This document shows, piece after piece, positions 58,405 to 64,000 of a stretch of DNA of 64,000 nucleotides. Both the position numbers and the translations under genes were made by a program. The number at the start of each line of letters is the position of its first letter. Positions within the stretch are counted from its first letter, which is position 1. Under the pieces are notes generated by a model, which did no database searches, was not told the origin of the DNA, and worked only from the letters and a program-made list of their open reading frames with translations. Origin of the DNA: Monodelphis domestica (taxonomy: Eukaryota > Chordata > Mammalia > Didelphimorphia > Didelphidae); contig NC_077232.1 in NCBI RefSeq assembly GCF_027887165.1, positions 84,398,541-84,462,540 of the forward strand, given 5' to 3'.

Positions 58405-60000
58405 AAACACAGATGTCTGTAGCACTCTACTAGATCCTTCCAATTTGACAGCAAACCATTAATGAATACTCTTTGGATTCAGCCATTCCTGCAGTTCCAT
58501 AGACACCTACTATTCCAATGTCTAACAATCTATACCTTATCCTCAAGAAGATCATGAAAGAATGTCAAAAGCTTTGCTAAAATTTAAGAAACCTATATTT
58601 ACAGGATTTATAAACCTGGTAAGCTCATCAAAAAAAGAAAATCAATTTGTCCTTATAATGATTGTTCTTAATAAAGTCATATTGTCTCTGTGATTATTCT
58701 TCCTTTTCAAGATATTTATTAATTATCCTTCAATAACATAATTCTAATATGTTGCTAGAAATAAGCATCAAGATCATTGACTTTGTGATAGGGAGAGGAC
58801 TTTTCTAAAAGATTGTGTAATGCAAAAGTTAGAGTGATTGACAGGAGCTTGTGACCCAGTCACTTGGGAGCCTAAAGGATCAGGATCCTGGTAAAGAGTC
58901 TAAGGTCCCAACAGTCCTGGCACTTCTCTCCTGAAGGACCTTGGGTTGGAGGTTTGAAAACAGGTTTCTGGCTTTTGGTGATACCAGCTGAAGAGAGGAA
59001 TCTTTTGAATTGGCTGCTGGCAGCTTGAACAGAGGATTGAGGACCCACTTCTCCACTGGACCTGTTTCGGATAGTTTTTATCTGAAGATCCTGGCCCATT
59101 TGATTGGACTCCAATTGTGAGATTTGGTTATTGGGAAAATGTATTGTTTTAGCTTAGATAAGCTAGGTTAAGAAAGATTTGTATAAATTAGGATTTAAGA
59201 TTAATTGTAATAATTCTCCTAAACCCTTCTTCTTCCTCCCTTCCCCTCAAAAAATAAACCAGATTTTTATATATTTCCTTCCTGTTTGATCCCCTTCCAA
59301 ACCCCACTATTATAACTTATACTTAGCTAATACCACTCTAACCTCATTTGAGTACCAAGACAATATTTGCCCTTCTTCAAGTACTGTATCATCTCTTCCA
59401 CTGGCCAGAAGTTTTCAAATATCAACAAGGGTCCTACAATCACATCCACCAGTCTGTTTCGAATCCTGGGATGTAGTTTGTTTAGGTCTGCCATTTTGTA
59501 CTCACCAAGGTTAGCTGGCTATTCTGTCCTTTAACTCTCTAGTAATCTTATATTTCTACTCTTTATTTACCATTATTATTCTGTCCTTTCCAGGACAAAG
59601 ATCACTCATTCTCCTGATAGTATGAAGATAACATAAGACAAATAAGAATTAGTTGTTCTGATTTCTCTCACTATCTCACCCACCTATAATAGTAGTGGTC
59701 ATATCCCTTCTTCAATTTTTCTTTTTTCCCCCTCAACATTGCATTTAAAAGCCATTTTTGTTATTCTTAGTTTTCCTTGCTATCCAGAACTCAGACTGAG
59801 CTTTTGTACTCCTGACATCTTATAGGTATGTCATTTAAAAATTAAAGTTGGTTCATGACTCTCCAGTGCATCCAGGATGGTCTTCTTAAAAACTCCCACT
59901 TTTCTTTCCCATCAGAGTTGTTTCTTTTATCACTTCCCTGACACTCTTAGCTGATACTCTTTTCTTCTTTTCCTCTTCCCCTCCCCCCACTCTGGGCTTC
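58405..60000 (-). mobile_element. CR1/L3-type LINE, antisense, split by an LTR
   Basis: On the minus strand near 58580-58550 a frame reads LNFSKAFDILS, close to the LDFSKAFDTVSH motif of CR1-clade reverse transcriptase. The sequence resumes after the LTR at 59315 ('acaatatttgcccttcttca', 'gaatcctgggatgtagtttg'). Frames are broken. Confidence 0.65.
58784..59314 (+). mobile_element. Solo LTR, copy 2 of the second family
   Basis: It starts TGTGATAGGG and ends near TATTATA. It carries AATAAA followed by 'ccagattttt'. The 4-mer actt lies on both sides (58780-58783 and 59315-59318). Confidence 0.65.
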
Positions 60001-62500
60001 ACTCATTGTCCAACTATATTATCTGTCTCAGATGCTCATATACACATAACTAACAAAACTATTAAGATATTCTAAAGGGTGTCTATCCATTGAAATCTTG
60101 GCAACAGACATTCTTCAACCCTTTGGCCTTTCCTTTGTTTATATCCAGGTCAAACTACATTGAGTTTAGCTTGAAGGATTCAATTTACCCTTTAAAATCT
60201 GTTCTATCACAAATTCTAAGATGGAGCAATGGCTTCCTTTTAATCTCTCCATCATCCCTACCCAGCAAAAAAACATTCAGAATAGTAGTTCACTCATTAG
60301 TTCTCCTACCTAACCTGAAATTATCATTCAGATAAGTCAGGAAATTATAATGCTCAAATACTCAAATAGCTTTATGATCTCATCAATTCAGGATTTCCCT
60401 CCAAGATATAGATTTGAATTCATACATGCCCACTCATCATGTGTGACTCTTGGCCAAGTTTCCCTGAAATTTCACCATAGGACCTCACCCACCATACTGG
60501 AGGTCTTCCTCACTTTCCCCATATATCTTGAGATTACTCATAAAGTACTCTGGTCATCCCTCACTCTCAGCACATGGAAAGCCATGCTAGCCTCTCTTTC
60601 TGTCATACAATTTCTTGATGGTATTCCTTGCTCTTGTGCTTTGGAATTCCTTGTTGATTATATGCTTCATCCTAATCACAAATAACATGTTCCATTTCAT
60701 TGCTTTCTGTGTTAAGGATGTTCCACTTTAGGTCTTTGGAGATAGTGGTATCCAGGTCCTACTGATATATAGAAGCATCAATAAATATGTTTCTATTGAA
60801 AAACAATGAAAAGTTTTTCATCATTAGAAGTGCATTACAATTTCCTGAAAATAATTCAATTTGTTTTCCTTTTCAATTCCAAGTTCAGTTCTGTGCTGTC
60901 TGTCCTATTTTTACATGTTATTGGACAGGTTCTGTTGGGTTTACTCTCACATGCATGTTGAAATCTAAACAATAGATATCTTTCATACATTTGGTCTTTC
61001 TCATATGATTGAAAAAAAAACAACCAAACTCCTTTGAGTCATTACAGATCCTTTTCAAGAAATTATTAACATCCCACACTTTAGCTCAATATAAGGAAAA
61101 GCTAACACCTAAAGATGTCTTGGAAATGAAAAAGTTGTCTAATATCATACTCTTTATCATTGGGACCACTTTTTAAAAGTTGTGTAATCATCCCACACTA
61201 TTACAGAATCAAAGAATGTCAAAATTCAAGAGGATCTCAGAGGTTATTTGCCCTGTAGAAATTCCAAAGAGGAGCAGTGAGGAGCATACCATTCCATTAT
61301 GGGGTAGTATTAATTATTATGAATTTGTTAGGCTTGGGGGTTTTTCCCATCAACCCTAAATTTACCACTTTCACTCTGGGTCCAAGCAGAGCAAGTTTGA
61401 TGTCTTCCATATTATGTATGCTTTAAACATTGAGAATAAGATTATAGATTTGGGATTCTAATGGACATAGAATTCCAATTCCTTCTTTTTACAAACAACA
61501 AAAAGAGGTATAAGGAAGCTGTGTGTGACTTGTTCACAGTTAACAATGTTCAAATGTATAAGAGCCATGTCTTCTAACTCTAGTCCTTTCTCTTTCAAAC
61601 ACACACAGCCCTTGAGTCTGTTTGAAAACAATAGTGCTTCATTCACTACATTTTCTCTTCCCTGGGCCATCTTCCATTCCTTCAGCCAATCTGTCAATAG
61701 ATTCTATGTTTCCATGAGTCTCTAATTCTTTGATTCTATCTAAAGTTTGAGAGACTGTGATACTGGGTCAAAGTATTAGTGAGGAATTAAATAGGCTCAT
61801 GAAGACGTCTACTTTAATCCCTATGGTGGGAAGGGGGTTGATGGGAAAATATGGCAATTCTTACCTGAATACCTCACATCTGAGGGAGAAGGTTGGATCA
61901 TGGCCCCTCAGAATCCTTGGAGTAAAAATAGAAGAAAAATTTTAGGGACAGACCCAGACAACCAAGGCAGGTTTTTTCTCTGTTGTATGGACTTTAGTCT
62001 CCTAGTGGAATCATTATTAGCTCTGCTTTGTTCTGAGCAGCTGGGAACATATGAAAAACTCTCCTGTCTGCCCAAGGTTGAATGGTAGATAGCTTCTCTT
62101 TTGCTTACTTAATGGCCTTCGGTTTTTAATTTTCTCTAACCTGTGTCTGAACTTTTCAGAATGATGAACTCCCTCTGGGAATAGCTTTCATCCATCTCTC
62201 TGGGGCTTCCCAGCTGGCTATAGGGCAACGGAATCATAGAGACTGAATGCCTCCTTCAAGGAGGTTCAGAAACAGTACCTTACTGGGATCATAATATTTC
62301 TGTAGCAATTTAAAGGCTTACAAGGGAATTTTTTCATATCCACCCTTTGAGCAAGAGATATTATTAACTCCATTTTAGAGAAAGGAAAACTGAGGCTTGA
62401 AGGTATCAAATAAGCCACAATTATGCATCTCCTAGATGGGAGTTACTGTGTTTTTTTTTTTTATTTTGCATCCCTAATTCTTAGCACTGTGCCTGATGTT
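60001..62500. other. Intergenic, nothing firm
   Basis: A MIR-like tail lies near 61200-61255 and a decayed MIR antisense near 62290-62420. No gene was recognised. Confidence 0.4.
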
Positions 62501-62504
62501 TTGA

Positions 62505-62740
62505 AGGAAGGGGAAAATAATAATAATAGCTAATATTTATGTAGCATGTTAAGTTTGTAAAACACTACACATTTATTATTTCATTTGACCTTCACAATAA
62601 CCCTTGGAGGTAGGTGCTATTATTATCCCCCTTTTACATATGAGGAAATGAAGATATTCAGATTAAGTGAATTACCCAGAGTCACAAAGCTAATCATAAA
62701 TGTTCAAGATGGTATGTGAACTCAGGTCTTCCTGATTTGT
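62505..62740 (-). repeat. MIR fragment, antisense
   Basis: 'aataataatagctaatattt', 'ggaggtaggtgctattatta' and 'gtgaactcaggtcttcctga' form a nearly complete antisense MIR. Confidence 0.75.
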
Positions 62741-63159
62741 GAATATTAAGTGTTTGTTGACAAATGCATGGAATAAAACCAAGCTTCATGACTCTGTGTT
62801 CTACAATGTTTCCTACTATCTCTATGTAGGGCTACCCATTTTCTACCTTATTCCTTCTGTTTCAAGAGAGGGAAAAAAAGGGTGTCTTAAAATGGGTTTC
62901 CATTCTGGTATTTTTTACTGTACGATGCTTGGTTCTTCCCCTACCCAAATGCCCAAATAGCTCCCTACTACTACTACCACCTTTTGGATTACTTTGGTCT
63001 TGAACTCCTCTTTCATTAAACTACCAGAAATTCTCACTGACTTGGAATCAGTTTTAATAGCTGAGAGGTCTGGAGCCTCAGAGTTATTTGCCTGATCTAC
63101 GAATAGATCTCAGGTAGTCCCTGATCTTTAAACTTCCATATTTGTCATACTGTGGAAGA

Positions 63160-63161
<2 letters not shown>

Positions 63162-63247
<86 letters not shown>

Positions 63248-63249
63248 AC
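63162..63249 (+). repeat. Compound (CT)n(CA)n microsatellite
   Basis: About 30 CT units switch directly to 13 CA units at 63223. Confidence 0.97.
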
Positions 63250-63279
63250 TACAAAAACATGACAAAAATAAAATGAAAC

Positions 63280-63600
63280 ATAGTATTCATTGATCTGATT
63301 TCAGACTCCCTCAGTTCTTTCTCTGGAGATGAATAACATTCTTCATCATGAGTCCTTTAGAATTATCTTTACCTCACTGTTTTGCTGAGAAAGCTAAATC
63401 ATTGACAGTGATCATTGTATAATATTATTACTATATACAGTATTTTTCTGGTTCTGTTCACTTCACTCTACTTCAGGTCACTTAAGTCTGCCCAGATTTT
63501 TCTGAAATGTTCCTGGTCAACTTTTCTTATAGTACAATAGTATTCCATCATAACTAGATATAGACATAGCTATATGGAGGTATAAATATATATAATATAG
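63280..63600 (-). mobile_element. L1 3' region, antisense
   Basis: 'ctttctctggagatgaataa', 'cttcatcatgagtcctttag' and 'gtacaatagtattccatcat' match the antisense order also seen at 21.4 kb. Confidence 0.7.
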
Positions 63601-64000
63601 ATAGAAATAATAGATAAATACATTTATATTTTATTTTTTATAATCTCTACTTGGACATTTGCCTTTCTTTCAATTATTTAAAGCTTGATGACAAGAAGGG
63701 ACCCACAGTCTTTACCAGTCTGTAAAAAGGTCAATAAAATATGAAGAACTTTTTAATCCAAACGCCTATCCAAATGAGCTCTCTTTCAAAATAGCATTGA
63801 TAAGCAGTCATTCAACTGTCACTTGCAGACCTCCATATATAGAGAATTCATTACCTTTCAATCAGCTCATTTTACCTTTACACAACCCTAATGGTTAAGA
63901 ATTTGTTCCTGTTTATTAACTTAAATTCCCCACAACTTCATCTCATTCTCTGTCCTTCACATCATTTCCCCCTGCCTTATTCCTTCTTTTTTCCTTTCTC
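63601..64000. other. Intergenic, nothing recognised
   Basis: AT-rich; the last 200 bases are pyrimidine-rich. No gene was seen. Confidence 0.35.

Noticed and set aside
1..64000. CRISPR arrays, bacterial operons, phage genes, tRNA or rRNA genes
   Set aside because: Nothing of the kind was seen; the tRNA-like signals belong to SINEs and all direct repeats are microsatellites or transposons.

Overview
This is a 64 kb stretch of AT-rich, CpG-poor, repeat-laden vertebrate DNA. The repeats point to a marsupial: tRNA-like SINEs ending in 'gccttggaaccaatac' or 'gtcacaaagagtcag' type sequence, L1 3' ends whose ORF2 tail reads like YYCAQRNNELEEF, many MIR, L2 and CR1-type fragments, short hAT elements, and long uninterrupted microsatellites. 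The species cannot be fixed by reading alone.

One protein-coding gene can be supported. It is the orphan class A GPCR GPR78 on the minus strand, with three coding exons at 17722-17055, 15703-15590 and 10417-10180. The splice junctions are GT-AG and the phases fit, giving an intact frame of 339 residues. Intron 1 is about 1.35 kb and intron 2 about 5.2 kb. Coding exon 1 is strongly GC- and CpG-rich, unlike the rest of the window. Purine-rich tracts lie about 0.5 and 1.6 kb upstream of the start codon, and a seven-codon upstream ORF with a strong start context ends just before it.

Layout: 1-10179 is intergenic sequence downstream of GPR78, made of SINE, MIR and L2 fragments, a hAT-like element and an AT microsatellite, with a weak polyadenylation candidate. 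10180-17722 is GPR78. 17723-64000 is about 46 kb of gene-free upstream sequence. Its main structures are L1 3' ends in both orientations (20.2-25.4 kb), dispersed L2 fragments, and a short LTR retroelement at 45879-49461 with two LTRs, a primer-binding-like site and a 4-bp target duplication. That element sits next to or inside antisense L1 sequence. Two solo LTRs of a second family follow, one in an antisense L1 (52.9-53.5 kb) and one splitting an antisense CR1-type LINE (58.8-59.3 kb). A roughly 1 kb GATA array occupies 56.0-57.0 kb. All other long open frames fall in repeats or low-complexity DNA and are not supported as genes.

No new multi-gene system was found. The best observations are the diverged activation motifs of GPR78, the dated layers of nested transposons, and a degenerate minisatellite that seems to have grown from MIR tails.
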